The notes under the pieces are model-generated. The model saw nothing but the letters and a program-made list of their open reading frames with translations. It ran no database searches and was not told the DNA's origin. 64,000 bases of DNA from Tamarix chinensis (taxonomy: Eukaryota; Streptophyta; Magnoliopsida; Caryophyllales; Tamaricaceae): NCBI GenBank assembly GCA_030549775.1, contig CM060173.1, positions 806,001 to 870,000 of the forward strand, in the 5' to 3' direction. The translations under genes and the position numbers were made by a program. Every line of letters begins with the position of its first letter. Within the stretch, counting starts at the first letter, position 1. This document shows, in pieces, positions 45,501 through 52,849 of the stretch.

Positions 45501-48500
45501 CAAGAAGGGTCCTTAGGCACCGAATCAGTCCTTATCCTTTTTGTTTAAGTTAGATTGTAACTTAATGTGATCTAACACTCTTCTATAAAGTGTTAGGCTC
45601 ATATAATCGCATGGGGGAGACTTTGAATTGGCTGAAATTGCACTCTTTGCTGAGACACACTCAAAATCAAAGTGAAGGATGTTGTTTCATATTTAAAAAT
45701 CTTACTCTTTATTCAAAATGTTGATACCTTAGGTGGTGAATGCAAGTGTTTGACCTTGAGAGGTGCTCATAGAACGAATCCAATCATCTTCTTCTCTTTA
45801 TATTTTGGTTGGTAATTGCCCTAAAACCACCATTAATCTAGCATGACTCAATTTGTATTGTTTATGCATCAACTATCATCTTGCGCATACTAATTTCTCA
45901 GTTGCTTTCTCGGTTCAGAAATGTTCTTCCTACCACTTTTTCCGTCTCTGTCAAAAAGTTTAATTATTTTCTTTTCTGAAAAAAAGAAAAAGGAAATCTT
46001 TTTTCTTTTGAAAAATGAACAGGTCATTTTAGAAATAACCCCTCATTTGGCCCCAAGCTATAATAGAGATGAGGTTGCATATACCAACGTTGGGATTTGA
46101 AGTGGGTTGTTGTTTAAGTTGTTGGCATTAGGTTATGATGTGATTGAATGCATTCCATTCACTGGCTTGATATTGTATAAGAAAGCAAGGCTTGGACTGG
46201 TAAATTATAGAGCATGCTATGTGTTCTCATATGTCTTACTTTTCTTATCGTTTTCTTGCTTGATTAACCAGATTCAGCACTGCCCAAAAACTAGACAAAC
46301 TGGGAATGCGAGGAAGTGATACGTAAGTATCCCTGCCTGCTGTTAGCAAGATTTTCACCTAGAGAGCTTTATCTCATATCTGTGTAAAATCATGATTTAA
46401 CGATGAATTAATAATTAATTGCAGGTGTGAGCTTGTATTTGAGAACTGCTTTGTTCCGGACACGAATGTTCTTGGGCAGGAAGGGAAGGGTAATTAGTTA
46501 ATTACTCTCTTACAGTCACAACACGAACCCACTAGTGAAGTAAGCGTAACTATAATTCTATCATAATGACAAGTTGGCGGTGCATGATTCTAACAATATC
46601 TTCTTCTGCATACCATGTCTATGTAAACTGATCTGTTCTGTTGGTAACAGATTTTGATTAGTTGCAATAAACGACTCAAATATGATGTTTTCTGAGTTGC
46701 ACAGACCATGTGAGGCTTGTTGTGTGGTTGATTTTTCTCTTGTTGCTATACACAGGAGTATATGTTATGATGTCAGGGCTAGATTTAGAGAGGCTTGTAT
46801 TGGCAGCTGGTCCCCTTGGAATAATGCAGTCATGCCTTGATGTTGTTATTCCATATGTTCGGCACAGAGAACAGTTTGGTCGTCCGATTGGTGAATTTCA
46901 GTTTATACAGGTTTTTGAGAGGCTTGTACTAATTTGATGTCTCATTAAATTCTAGCTTTATGCACCTGTACCCGAGATTGATCTTTCATGTGCACAATAC
47001 AGGGAAAGATTGCTGACATGTACACTGCCCTGCAGTCGTCAAGGTACACTGAATCCGTAATATGATGTTTCTTTGTCCCCTCAACTAATATAAGCGATCT
47101 GTTTTTTGCTATTTTGCACAGATCATATGTGTACTCTGTTGCAAGAGACTGCGATAATGGAAAAATTGACCCAAAGGTGTCCCTCGATTATCTGAATTCT
47201 CCAGCTTCCCATTTTCTATTGGAATCCCTAGTCCGATTATTGAACGAATTATCTTAGTTTTGTTTTCCCTAGTCCGATTATTGAATGACCTATTAGAACT
47301 TTTTTCGATCCTTGTAGGACTGTGCAGGAGTAATTCTTTGTGCTGCTGAAAGGGCTACCCAAGTTGCCCTACAGGTGGGATGGCTTTTTGATACTTTTTT
47401 ACTTCGGTACTAAATACGAAACCTATCTTAAAATAGTGTCGCTATGATAGTATATACTCCCGTTTATGATGTAGGTCACCTATGATTTTTGAGGTCAAAC
47501 TTTAACTCTTAATTTTTTTAAATATAATAAATTATAATATAAAAATATAATTGTTATATTTGTATTAAAAATAATTTTCATGTGATTGTTTTTTTTCAAT
47601 ATATATTGAAAGATAAAAATGGTTAAGGGTGACATTGTGAAACAAAGAGAATACTTGTTTTTAGTAGTGAGATATGACCAACGTAGATAGAGCTTTTCTA
47701 CTTTTGGGGCAAAGTCTGTTGCTGGCGCTGGTATGGGGGGTCTGGAAGCTGAAGTCTGCTTTAAATTGCAAAATGCATTATATTTGTTATTATAGAGGTT
47801 GCGGCCTAGTTATTCAGCGGAGTGGTAGAGGTATGGTAGGGTTAGTGGGTGGACTAGAGACGAGGGCAATTTGCACCGTTGAACTGTTTAGGGCAAGTAT
47901 GCTAGAAATGATTTGTTTTCTTAATATTTTAAAGGGCAATATTTATAGTTTGGGTTATTAAAAAAATAAAATTATATTAAAAATTTTCCCAGATTTCTTC
48001 TATATAAATAAATAATTATATTGATATGCTTTATATTTAAACGAAAAATAAAATAAAAAATACATGTGCAGAGATAAATACACATTTCAGGATGGTAAAA
48101 CATCTTTTTATTTATACAAGTGTAATGGGAAATTACTCATCTACCAATACTTTAATACAACTTTTAAAGCAAGTTTTCAGAATAAGAATGCACATCTTCT
48201 AGGATAGGGCAAAAATATACATCTATTATTAAAATAAGTGCAAAGGAGAACATCTTCCATGACAAGAATATGCACCGATTATTTATACAGGTGTAAGGGA
48301 AATATATACATGTTGATAAATAAATACATGTTTTTCAATGTTACATTTCACATTTTCTGGGATAACAATATATATTTTTCAGTGCTATAATACAAATTCT
48401 TCGTAACTATGTTAGCCTTTTCTTGTTGGCTAGTAGTATAACTCACATTTTCCATTATTACTTATAACTAAGATACATCGTCTTCATTCTTCATACCTAA

Positions 48501-49324
48501 AATACATTTCTTGGTACTACGATTCACATTCTTCATGATTAAAATATGCATGAAAGTGCATTTATTGAATGTGTTTTGTCTATCATTGTTGAAAGTGGGT
48601 TTATTGATGAGAAATGTGTTTTGTCTGCCAATCATGGCTGTTCAAAACCTAGATTCCGGAGAAGTATAAGCAACTCTGCAACTTAATGATCTAACATTGT
48701 TTTTTCTTGTCTGCGGTTAAATAATTTATGATTATACTCTTTCGCCCACCGTATGTGAAGCTCTGCAAGGCCTCCTGTTGAGCGTTTTTTATTATTCATT
48801 TGTATCATGTATAGCCGTTAGGCATGTATAGCTTACATATCAAGTCTACCGTCTAACTTCAATAATATCTTGTTGCAGACATAATTACACAATGAACTGG
48901 CATGCTTAGTTCTGTCGAATTTAGATGTATGCTATGTAAAGATGTATGTTGGTGATTTATTAAAATGCTCTTGATCATCATTTTCACTACATGGTTTATA
49001 TTTATGTGCTGTTTCCATCATACTTTCTGGAATAGCACGGTGCGATGTGTGAGAGAAGAGAGACTTGTAGGTTTTACTCTAAAAATGGTTTGTTCCCCTA
49101 TGGTGGGGGTTGTTTCTTATTTGTAATATATTCATTCATGATCTTCTTTCATAATGAGATGTTCTCTGTTTTATTTTCAGGCAATTCAATGTCTGGGTGG
49201 GAATGGTTACGTAAATGATTATCCAACCGGCCGTCTTCTCCGAGATGCGAAATTATATGAGATTGGGGCGGGAACCAGCGAGATTAGAAGAATCATCATT
49301 GGCCGCGAAATCTTTAAGGAGTAA
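16917..49324 (+). CDS. IVD: Isovaleryl-CoA dehydrogenase, exons 2-15 (exon 1 outside window)
   Basis: This is a mitochondrial-matrix FAD acyl-CoA dehydrogenase that oxidises isovaleryl-CoA to 3-methylcrotonyl-CoA in leucine catabolism and passes electrons to ETF. Fourteen exons can be read: 16917-17000, 17091-17148, 17603-17727, 17810-17854, 18019-18067, 18209-18318, 18440-18516, 46272-46322, 46425-46489, 46756-46910, 47003-47043, 47122-47176, 47318-47374 and 49181-49324. Each is bounded by AG and GT, all phases agree, and the lengths sum to 1116 nt, which is 371 codons plus TAA. That equals plant IVD from about residue 39 to the C-terminus. Diagnostic motifs are [13 protein letters not shown] (across exons 6-7), [16 protein letters not shown] with the catalytic Glu expected in [21 protein letters not shown], and CLGGNGY followed by the GAGTSEIRR tail. 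No stop or frameshift is present. The exon with start codon and presequence was not found in 16.9 kb upstream, so the gene either has a very long first intron or has lost exon 1. Confidence 0.93.
18831..20108. other. IVD intron 8, start; decayed repeat sequence
   Basis: Positions 18831-19135 look like ordinary intron sequence. From 19139 a TAAGGGTGTTCAAATGGG start resembles the ends of hAT-type MITEs, but no right end was found. Positions 19300-20105 are AC-rich with many short ACATA/ACACA motifs and resemble the left part of the large LTR-like sequence at 60200-61100. No gene is seen. Confidence 0.35.
20109..22096 (+). pseudogene. Copia C reverse transcriptase and RNase H
   Basis: Reads [17 protein letters not shown] (spacer), [63 protein letters not shown], a catalytic box as [12 protein letters not shown] near 21150, [34 protein letters not shown] and RNase [21 protein letters not shown]. 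Stops at 20660, near 20848, near 21044, 21512 and 21590, together with a frameshift near 21705, disable it. YMDD in place of YVDD could be tolerated; the stops could not. Confidence 0.87.
22103..22376 (+). repeat. 3' LTR of copia C
   Basis: Follows the purine tract TTGAGGGGGGAG; begins TGTAGAAAAGATCAG and ends TCACTAACA. It matches 37925-38184 in both ends and order of internal motifs. Confidence 0.8.
22377..24132. other. Repetitive non-coding sequence, possibly part of an old Ty3-type LTR
   Basis: No gene. About 36-bp units (GGATTACTTCCAGAGATAC type) repeat three times at about 22479-22590, and a 92-bp unit is tandemly doubled at 23193-23376 (AGTCAAGATCAAAGGTCAAA core). Base composition and short-repeat style resemble large Ty3-type LTRs. 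The chromovirus at 24138 is inserted here, and the sequence would continue at 30730. Confidence 0.4.
23193..23376. repeat. 92-bp tandem duplication
   Basis: Two adjacent units share AAAAGTCAAGATCAAAGG, GTCCAACTTATCTACTTTAC and an AAATGAT end, with a handful of differences. Confidence 0.8.
24138..24434 (+). repeat. 5' LTR of chromovirus
   Basis: Begins TGATGTAATTAAACAGG and ends CCCTTGCATCA. It contains a TATA box (TATATAAAG near 24317-24325), then a T/C-rich leader. A 21-bp duplication around CCTTAGTAATTATTTTATTT near 24230 is unique to this copy. Confidence 0.93.
24438..24450 (+). promoter_or_regulatory. Chromovirus primer binding site
   Basis: TGGTATCAAAGCC starts three bases after the LTR and differs by one base from the tRNA-Met-type primer site of the copia elements. 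Confidence 0.85.
24451..25674 (+). other. Chromovirus 5' untranslated leader
   Basis: About 1.2 kb without a long frame. It contains a C-rich segment (24530-24640), a GC-rich CCGCCG segment (24970-25200) and several A-runs (25266-25295, 25480-25495, 25662-25674). The last A-run directly precedes the ATG. The short frames here look incidental. Confidence 0.7.
25675..30465 (+). CDS. Chromovirus gag-pol polyprotein, intact
   Basis: The 1596-codon frame starts at ATG 25675 ([10 protein letters not shown]). A longer frame from 25648 would need TTG and is not plausible in a plant. Order, with residues from this Met: gag, with a CCHC knuckle [14 protein letters not shown] (363-376); aspartic protease IDGGST (Asp 469); RT with [12 protein letters not shown] (YFDD 822-825); RNase H with HCDAC (Asp 970) and [12 protein letters not shown]; integrase with an HHCC zinc domain from His 1154 and the triad Asp 1223, Asp 1284, Glu 1320 (35 residues between the last two); and a chromodomain-like C-terminus (about 1527-1575, [11 protein letters not shown] to [11 protein letters not shown]). 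All catalytic residues are present with no internal stop. The last codons and TAG overlap the 3' LTR by 16 nt. The YFDD box and the [17 protein letters not shown] segment recall CRM-type elements, but Reina-type cannot be excluded. Confidence 0.95.
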   Translation: MPSSSKSQGSDDRSDPSRMDQLEQLVFKLANSIERMMEKRPIDEPDPQSVRQPILPPSNLVGSNRSILGSYKQTPGYVPPHHRHLRSQGPVDPPNLNYSEDDTSEEDVAHLRHRIRRHSNHHDRPPYHRYEDDITRKVKIDVNSYDGTLDPNLFTDWLEEMEDYFEFYNMSDIERVRFTKMKLSGAAKRYWKMVQTQMDRLGEPPLRQWAVMKEKLKEKYLPTFHRNQLLEQMYNLKQSSSSVSEYTQKFEDYSVRCDYPEPTDITLFRYINGLRESIREDVKLHGPTCVEDAFKLALEFERRFKRSSTRYSSPYSSDSRQAKSFTPTSSKSNPKGAFQSNTYNSAPSNRSNAVQSTANSIQCHNCHERGHIASRCPHRTMILEQEGDEPPIEDLIVDPCEYSGDDEELEEEDTPHCSLVRTIRPQQEKHSNVARCVLSQGTHLDEWKRTSIFCTFFRCNGKSAKLVIDGGSTLNVVSRSAIKRLNLKSEPHPNPFTVAWVNKTTLPIDQRCLVPLHLGPHYKEDLYFDVLPMDVAHILLGRPWLYDHSVKIDCRPNTHYFFFKGKRIILNPAKPSDPSPPQPLSTPKEASINRVQIITPHAFHQESRKTNFMLAIVAQEISPNSTSPIPTEVQKLLGDFSDVIPEELPKELPPMRDIQHAIDLIPGSQLPNLPHYRMNPNERAELNKQVEELLRKGFVKHSMSPCAVPALLTPKKDGSWRMCVDSRAINKITVKYRFPIPRLEDMLDTLAGSSYYSKIDLRSGYHQIRIRPGDEWKTAFKTQDGLFEWLVMPFGLSNAPSTFMRFMTHILQPFMGKFLVVYFDDILIYSKSQRDHLSHLRQVFTTLREAKLYANLKKCSFLQSQVLFLGFIVSSQGISTDPEKVRVIKEWPEPKSVTEVRSFHGLVSFYRRFIRNFSSIMVPITDCLKKGSFQWTSKASRAFQEIKECMTKAPVLRHPDFSKVFEVHCDACETGIGGVLGQEGHPIAFFSEKLNASKQKYTIHLKELYAVVRSLHYWRYYLLPQDFVVYSDHLALEYLHSKRELPKKYAKWLEFLGEYTFVLKHRSGTENRVADALSRIGAILQQWNIRATNFDKMKDDYSSCPDFGHIYREVSHGNRQDFVDYVIHNGYLFRASRLCIPQSSYRDFLVWELHAGGLAGHFGMDRTITLVRDRFYWPSWQQDVKRVISQCRTCQLAKTKKQNTGLYTPLLVPHEPWKDLSMDFILGIPKTSRGHDSILVVVDRFSKMAHFIPCSKTSDAVHVARLIFREVVKLHGLPSSIVSDRDSRFICWFWKTLWTMSKTQLKFSTAHHPQTDGQTEVVNRGLGDLLRCLVGDRPRTWDLVLPTAEFAYNHASNRSTGKSPFEIVYGYAPRAPVDFGPLSPHARVSASAESFADHIHSLHDEIRRKIMLSNVDYKLAVDVHRRDKGFNEGDFVMVRVCPERFPKGCFKKLHARAMGPYEILKKQGPNAYVLDLPDDLGISPVFNVSDLSPYRGNFEPPALPSSVPAGLQEPTVPPVQRPKDEIASIDDVEYVSSSQGGFRRFWITWKNRPDCDATWVTEDDLRDLAPELLNDFLQSHSSESSSFPVGENDVIK
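30431..30449 (+). promoter_or_regulatory. Chromovirus polypurine tract
   Basis: The sequence ends GGTGGGAGAGAA directly before the 3' LTR; it is the expected primer for plus-strand DNA and is also coding. Confidence 0.75.
30450..30724 (+). repeat. 3' LTR of chromovirus
   Basis: Near-identical to 24138-24434 but lacking the 21-bp duplication and with one A fewer in the A-run; ends TTGCATCA. Confidence 0.93.
30730..33701. other. Non-coding intron sequence with old repeat traits
   Basis: No gene recognised. A perfect 20-bp palindrome CCCAACACGGCCGTGTTGGG lies at 31189-31208, and a related GGCCGTGTTGGG recurs near 31266; ACACGGCCGTGT motifs are common in plant Ty3-type LTRs. Positions 32380-32980 are C-rich with a biased composition that creates spurious frames on both strands. 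The rest is ordinary AT-rich sequence. Confidence 0.4.
33702..33876. mobile_element. Foldback MITE, about 175 bp
   Basis: The two halves are long imperfect inverted repeats. The left begins ATTGCACCATATA and includes TTTTGGTGAAATTACA and CCCTTGCC; the right mirrors these as GGCAAGGG, TGTAATTTCACCAAAA and TATATGGTGCAAT. No coding capacity. A target duplication longer than 2-3 bases is not evident. Confidence 0.7.
34040..34282. repeat. LTR-like fragment, first of a related pair
   Basis: Shares AAGCTCGAGAGAGAAT, an AATAGGC-TTATAGAG-type segment and a TTTCCACRT-CACATGAG-ATTCTAGAGA stretch with 38240-38400 and 38945-38990. The order in both places is the same, as for two decayed LTRs of one unknown element. 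Confidence 0.35.
34283..34425. mobile_element. hAT-like fragment, copy 3a (left end only)
   Basis: Reads AATAAAACC and then GTTGTGGTTGTGGTTGCG, parallel to the left end of copies at 9291 and (reversed) 44348, then breaks off where the LINE fragment begins. Confidence 0.45.
34427..36115 (+). pseudogene. L1-type LINE ORF2 fragment (pre-RT to mid RT)
   Basis: Starts in the linker after the endonuclease ([17 protein letters not shown], then [15 protein letters not shown]) and continues with [31 protein letters not shown], a degraded FRHVSCC-type segment, [31 protein letters not shown], and the catalytic box as MFVDGLFLF near 35650 (FADD changed to FVDG). It goes on through [12 protein letters not shown] and [11 protein letters not shown] to about 36100. 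Endonuclease, 3' end and poly(A) are missing. Frames shift at least twice. It differs from the LINE at 2785 in sequence and so represents another L1 lineage. Confidence 0.83.
36140..37915 (+). pseudogene. Copia D pol remnant
   Basis: RT motifs are [31 protein letters not shown] (the catalytic YVDD box is intact, near 36987), [25 protein letters not shown], and RNase [21 protein letters not shown] with DADW changed to DPDW. Numerous frameshifts and stops, and a deletion of the integrase core and RT start, make it non-functional. Confidence 0.85.
37925..38184 (+). repeat. 3' LTR of copia D
   Basis: Preceded by CTTGAGGGGGAG; begins TGTAGAGAAGATCAGG, contains the GATCTATTACTTTCTATTTATT segment seen in the copia C LTR, and ends near TATCACTAACT. 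Confidence 0.75.
38200..39120. repeat. LTR-like fragment, second of the pair, interrupted by hAT-like copy
   Basis: Similar to 34040-34282 in AAGCTCGAGAGAGAATA and in TTACATGAGTATTCTAGAGAG. The hAT-like copy at about 38411-38937 separates the two matching parts. Confidence 0.35.
38411..38937. mobile_element. hAT-like element, copy 3b
   Basis: The body matches copies 1 and 2 (AAATCTACTAAAAAAACTCG, TTCATTTACTATATATATAT, CAATTTAACATACAATGACTCA and CACAATACATAATTTATTATTCG). The termini are decayed; no clear TIR or target duplication could be fixed. Confidence 0.55.
39532..39853. mobile_element. hAT-type MITE, 322 bp
   Basis: Terminal inverted repeats: left CATAGTTTTAAAAACCGG, right reverse-complement CCATAGTTTTAAAAACCAG. 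Target duplication TCTTCAC (39525-39531 and 39854-39860), possibly 8 bp with one mismatch. The interior is rich in GGTTCGA / TCGAACC and ACCGGT motifs in both orientations. No coding capacity. Elements with ATAGTTTTAAAAACC ends are frequent in plants. Confidence 0.78.
39861..41984. other. Intron sequence, no gene; possible MITE at 41345-41816
   Basis: Mostly AT-rich with ATT-rich (40265-40320) and ACC/CAC-rich (40660-40980) patches. Positions 41345-41816 start GTAGGAGTGTTCAAACCCGGATAT and end GGTCAGCCCTAG, which resemble the ends of TAGGGGTG-type hAT MITEs, with GGATA motifs repeated inside; the ends match poorly and no duplication was established. Confidence 0.35.
43001..43182 (+). repeat. 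182-bp direct repeat, unit 1
   Basis: Nearly identical (about two differences) to 43822-44003: both run from GTAGATAT to CATATGCTACAT. Confidence 0.9.
43822..44003 (+). repeat. 182-bp direct repeat, unit 2
   Basis: Second unit; separated from the first by about 640 bp inside the hAT-like element. Confidence 0.9.
44881..46271. other. IVD: End of IVD intron 8, no gene
   Basis: AT-rich sequence with a perfect 13-bp inverted repeat with a 5-nt loop at 45180-45210 (GAATTTTAAAAGT / ACTTTTAAAATTC). The last 150 bases are T-rich and lead to the acceptor at 46270-46271. Short frames here are incidental. Confidence 0.55.
46272..49324 (+). CDS. IVD: IVD 3' exon block (exons 9-15) with stop
   Basis: Exon 9 gives [16 protein letters not shown]. 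Exon 10 gives [20 protein letters not shown]. Exon 11 is the longest of this block and contains [16 protein letters not shown] (expected catalytic base Glu) and the REQFGRP family signature. Exon 12 is [13 protein letters not shown]. Exon 13 is [18 protein letters not shown]. Exon 14 is [19 protein letters not shown]. Exon 15 covers [19 protein letters not shown] and the C-terminal [17 protein letters not shown], ending KE-TAA at 49322-49324. Introns are 78-266 nt except intron 14 (47375-49180, 1.8 kb). The C-terminus stops within a residue or two of the family norm. Confidence 0.93.
47457..47651. mobile_element. Stowaway-like MITE in IVD intron 14
   Basis: Left end TA-CTCCCGTTTATGATGTAG with GGTCACC and GGTCAAACTTTAACTC; the right end mirrors it as GGGTGACATTGTGAAACAAA and GAGAA-TA. 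TA duplications and a CTCCC start fit Tc1/mariner-type Stowaway elements. The match between ends is imperfect. Confidence 0.5.
47652..49180. other. IVD: Rest of IVD intron 14
   Basis: AT-rich; 48050-48580 repeats loosely related ACACATTT and ATACATCT phrases. A 95-codon frame at 47674 has no recognisable similarity and lies within the intron. No other feature seen. Confidence 0.5.
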
Positions 49325-49401
49325 TGAGGAATATATTGCTGTTTCTGTTGTTAGCCTTATCCTTCTGCCTCTTCTTGAACCACTGACACTTTTGTTGGCT
49401 C

Positions 49402-49407
49402 AATAAA
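49402..49407 (+). promoter_or_regulatory. Candidate poly(A) signal of IVD
   Basis: An AATAAA lies 78 nt after the IVD stop codon, followed by T-rich sequence. Placement fits a plant near-upstream element, but plant poly(A) signals are loose, so this is a suggestion. Confidence 0.45.
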
Positions 49408-50695
49408 AATGTTATTCGACTTCCAAACTGTCCCCCCCCTTTTTGGATAAGAAACTTTTATTAAACCTAGGCGCGAGCTTGCCCTGCCCTCCAAGTATCA
49501 CACTGTCTTATTTTTTCACCTTCTAGGAAGGTTTAGAGATGAACGCATAGCATATGCTACGTACAAGCTCGGATTAGCATCACCAACCAAAGAAAAAAAA
49601 ACTTTACATTAAAAAAAAGAAAAAGCTAAAATCTCATGTTATTAAAAAGATCCAAGCAATGGCCTAAATTTTTTGAAAAAGGTTACCTAGATTGAAAATT
49701 AGATTCAAGGGATAAGACCTATCAAATATAGAGATATAAATGAGTCAAATTACTTATGAGCTGACTTAGAGCGAATTGTTTTTATTTAGTTAAATGAATT
49801 GAGTTTGAATATTAATTTTATGTTCATTTATTAAATAATTTAAGTTAAAAAAAAACAATTGGGCTCAACTCATTATAGTGTTAAGCTAGCAAACTTAGCT
49901 TGTTTACGTATTAGATTTATGAGAGTGGTTAGTTTAATTAAATGAGTTAAGTTTGAGTTTTAGCTTTAGTTAAGAAGAGTCAAGTTTGAATCTATGGGTG
50001 TTTGGTTCGATTTGGTTCATTTATAATTATGCTTAAAATCAAAGGACCAATAATTAATGCTCACCCTATGCCAAAATAAAAATAAGAATGCATCCCTACT
50101 TAAAAAAAACTAACAAACATACATAAGGACCTAAACCACCTTTTAGGATCAATCACCCCTTTGTCAATGAATCAAGCTTGCATGTACTTGCTACATCTTG
50201 CGAACCAACATTATGCAACTCATAAAACACTAGTTACTGCCACTTTACATATTAAGCCATGTCGAAGCAATAGTTAAATACTAAAACTATAAAAAACATC
50301 AACGAAAACACCTACAAGGGATATATATACACATCTATTGCTAACAAACTAAACAAAATTAGAAATGGTACCTTGCTATCATATAGACCAGAACATATAA
50401 TACACCAAGATGCATCTACCAAGCTACATTCAGTAATAATAAGCAGGTGATTATCTTGTCAAAAAAAGTGATTAGGTATTAGGTGCAGCGTTGGTGATTG
50501 TCTTATCTGAGCTGGTAATTATTGTATCTACACCAATGATTATATACTTAGTATGTTGGTCTCCTTAGCTTTGTGGTATAAATAATTGTTTCATTATTCA
50601 AAATTTTATGTTACGTTTCCTAAGTGATTTTCATATCTAGAGAATTGATTATTTGCTACATATAACGTTGTTGATTATCTTATCCGTACTGATGA
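49408..50695. other. Intergenic sequence downstream of IVD
   Basis: No gene. Positions 49735-50040 contain ATGAGTCAAA / TTGAGTTTGAAT phrases like those in 50700-51330 and may be a decayed copy of the same small repeat. Confidence 0.4.
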
Positions 50696-50699
50696 TTAA

Positions 50700-51100
50700 G
50701 GCTATTGATAGACCAAGTCGGTTCGTGAGCTGTCTTGATTTGGCTTGTTATAGGCTTGTCTTGGCTCGTTTATTTAGCAAAACAAATTAACTACAAACCT
50801 TATTTTTAGGTTCATTTATTAAACGAGCCGAACTCGAGGTAATTAAGGTTCTACTTGTTTGCTCACAAACTAGTTTGAATTTGACTTGGTTCATCTTGTT
50901 TATAAGCTTGGCTCGTTCATTAATACATTAGGCTTATATAGAGTTTACATAATAAATGAGCCAAATAGTAAATGAGCCTTTAAACAAGCTGAATAATTAA
51001 CTGAGTTGAGTTGGTTTGTTTAACTTTCAAATAAGTTGAATAGTTAAATGAGTTGAGTCACAAATTGAATCATGATAAATGAGTCGATTTGCCTTATTAA

Positions 51101-51167
<67 letters not shown>

Positions 51168-51335
51168 AAAAAATAAACAAGTTGAGTTGAGTCGACTTGT
51201 GAACCTTATCGAGCTGAACTCGAGCAATTATCATTTGGCTCGTTTAGAACTCAAGCCTAAAAAAATATTAAACGAGCCGAGCTCGAGTTGAAAAGTATTT
51301 GACTCGATTCAGCACGTTAAAAACCCTACTAATGA
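50700..51335. repeat. Decayed MITE-like repeat rich in GAGCCGAGCTCGAG motifs
   Basis: AAACGAGCCGAACTCGAGG occurs near 50822 and TTAAACGAGCCGAGCTCGAG near 51268; the right end, reverse-complemented, reads GTAGGGTTTTTAACG, close to the ends of small hAT-type plant repeats. The left end was not fixed. Confidence 0.4.
51100..51167. repeat. (ATT)n microsatellite, about 22 units
   Basis: Uninterrupted ATT repeats. Their minus-strand translation as poly-Asn is an artefact. Confidence 0.95.
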
Positions 51336-51339
51336 GGAT

Positions 51340-52690
51340 ATGTTATGTGTTTAGTCTTCTAAGCTTTGTGTCATAAATGGCTCTTTTATTAATCAAACCC
51401 TTGTGTCGCGTTCCCCACCTGAATACATCTTACATGATACACTCGAAAGTATCACATAAGTTTCCCACATACACTATCTATCATATAAAAATCTTTAAAG
51501 GGCTACCACTTGTGGCTCAACATGCCCATGGAAAACTCTTCGAGTAATTAGGGGAGTAATTATGCATAGTTATTGTTTGGTAAGTCCATCATCAACTCCT
51601 TTCGTCTTTCTCCCCTTATGGATAGTGTTTATGTTAGCTCTACATAGCCTTACTGAAATTTAAATGAAGGGATGCATCACATGACTCTCCGTCATCTTGA
51701 TTACATCAACCCAAGAGTCTTATTCAACTATGCGTTCCATCCCCCTGCCTTCCTTATTGCATGTATAGAAATAAAAATTGTGTTTACTTACACATAATAT
51801 ATTATTCATACTTACACGAACTGCACAACAAATTACTTGAGTCTACCCTCATTATCACTTAGCACCACTCATATTAAGCACCTTTTGCCTTCTCTATTAA
51901 AGGGCACATCCATGTTCCATTTCATATTTCTAATCTCTAGTGGCTTCCAACATTTCATCACTCATCTAGACTCCATTGTCCGAATATATCTCCTATCACC
52001 CTCTTAGGAATTAGGATATAACTCATGCCATATCTCCATTTGAATACCTCGAACCCACATTGGTCACAAATGGTTACCTAGAATACTTTTGGGAGTGGTG
52101 ATTGGCCCCATAGAATAATATGATCCCTTTCTAATGTGCTTTGTCCTCACTCACACACTTTTAATAAAATTCTCAGAATATCACCCCTCATTAGACCGCT
52201 CTAAGTTAGACATACTTAATTGTGAAATTTTTCGGTGATGGATTTCCGGAAAAGAAGGTGCACTTTGTTGATATAGTTAGTCTTATCAATATTTTTAAGC
52301 TTCTACTATTAACCAATAATTTGGAGTATTATGTATGTATGTATATATATATATATAGATCTAGGATCATATACAAACTCTATTTAATGTACAAATGCAC
52401 AAACATTTTAGAGCCATTGAATAGCTCCAAGTGACAATCTCGATCAAAAACAAAACAAAGGAGAATTGAGAGGAGGCACGAACATTAGTATATCATTAAG
52501 GGCATTGCAGTATATACATGTTATAAATGAGTTTTACATCGAAAAACAACTAAAGATGAGTGTTGGGAGGTTATAGTTCTCATTTTGTTATAAACAAATT
52601 TTCTACTTAAGTAGCATCGTTCACTACATTTTTTTTCGTTCTTTTTTCAATTTATATATTAAATTTTGTTAAACATTGAGACAACAATAA
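51340..52690. other. Intergenic sequence, no gene seen
   Basis: Ordinary AT-rich DNA with a short (AT)n run near 52334-52358. A 70-codon frame at 52222 resembles nothing I know. Confidence 0.45.
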
Positions 52691-52694
52691 TATC

Positions 52695-52800
52695 TTAGGC
52701 AATGTAGTCCAATGGCGCAAGTGCCTTCCCTAAAATTCGGTGATCTTGTGATAGAATCCCAACAATGGCGGTTTGAATTCTTTTTGTTAGCTTCAAGCCA
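52695..52800 (+). repeat. Candidate tRNA-derived SINE fragment
   Basis: TAGTCCAATGGCGCAAGTGC resembles a pol III A box and GGTTTGAATTC, about 66 nt on, a B box. The spacing is longer than in a tRNA, and no tail or target duplication was found. Confidence 0.35.
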
Positions 52801-52849
52801 TTTCTCTTATAATATTCTCACTACTTATTAGTAAAATGTATGTCTTTAT

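Larger units (their letters stand above)
18517..46271 (+). other. IVD: Giant IVD intron (about 27.8 kb), transposon-filled
   Basis: The donor is at 18517 (after CCCGG, gttagt) and the acceptor at 46270-46271 (taaccag). The split codon is restored exactly, because the phase-2 end of exon 8 joins a phase-1 start in exon 9 and continues [16 protein letters not shown]. Inside are copia C, an apparently complete gypsy chromovirus, a foldback MITE, an L1 fragment, copia D, several hAT-like copies and an RTE LINE. All the coding retroelements recognised here lie in the sense orientation relative to IVD, so their LTR promoters and poly(A) signals could affect the host transcript. Confidence 0.88.

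Noticed and set aside
47674..47961. 95-codon frame in IVD intron 14
   Set aside because: Intronic, no similarity recognised, no splice relation to IVD exons.
51027..51227. Asn-rich minus-strand frame
   Set aside because: Translation of the (ATT)n microsatellite.
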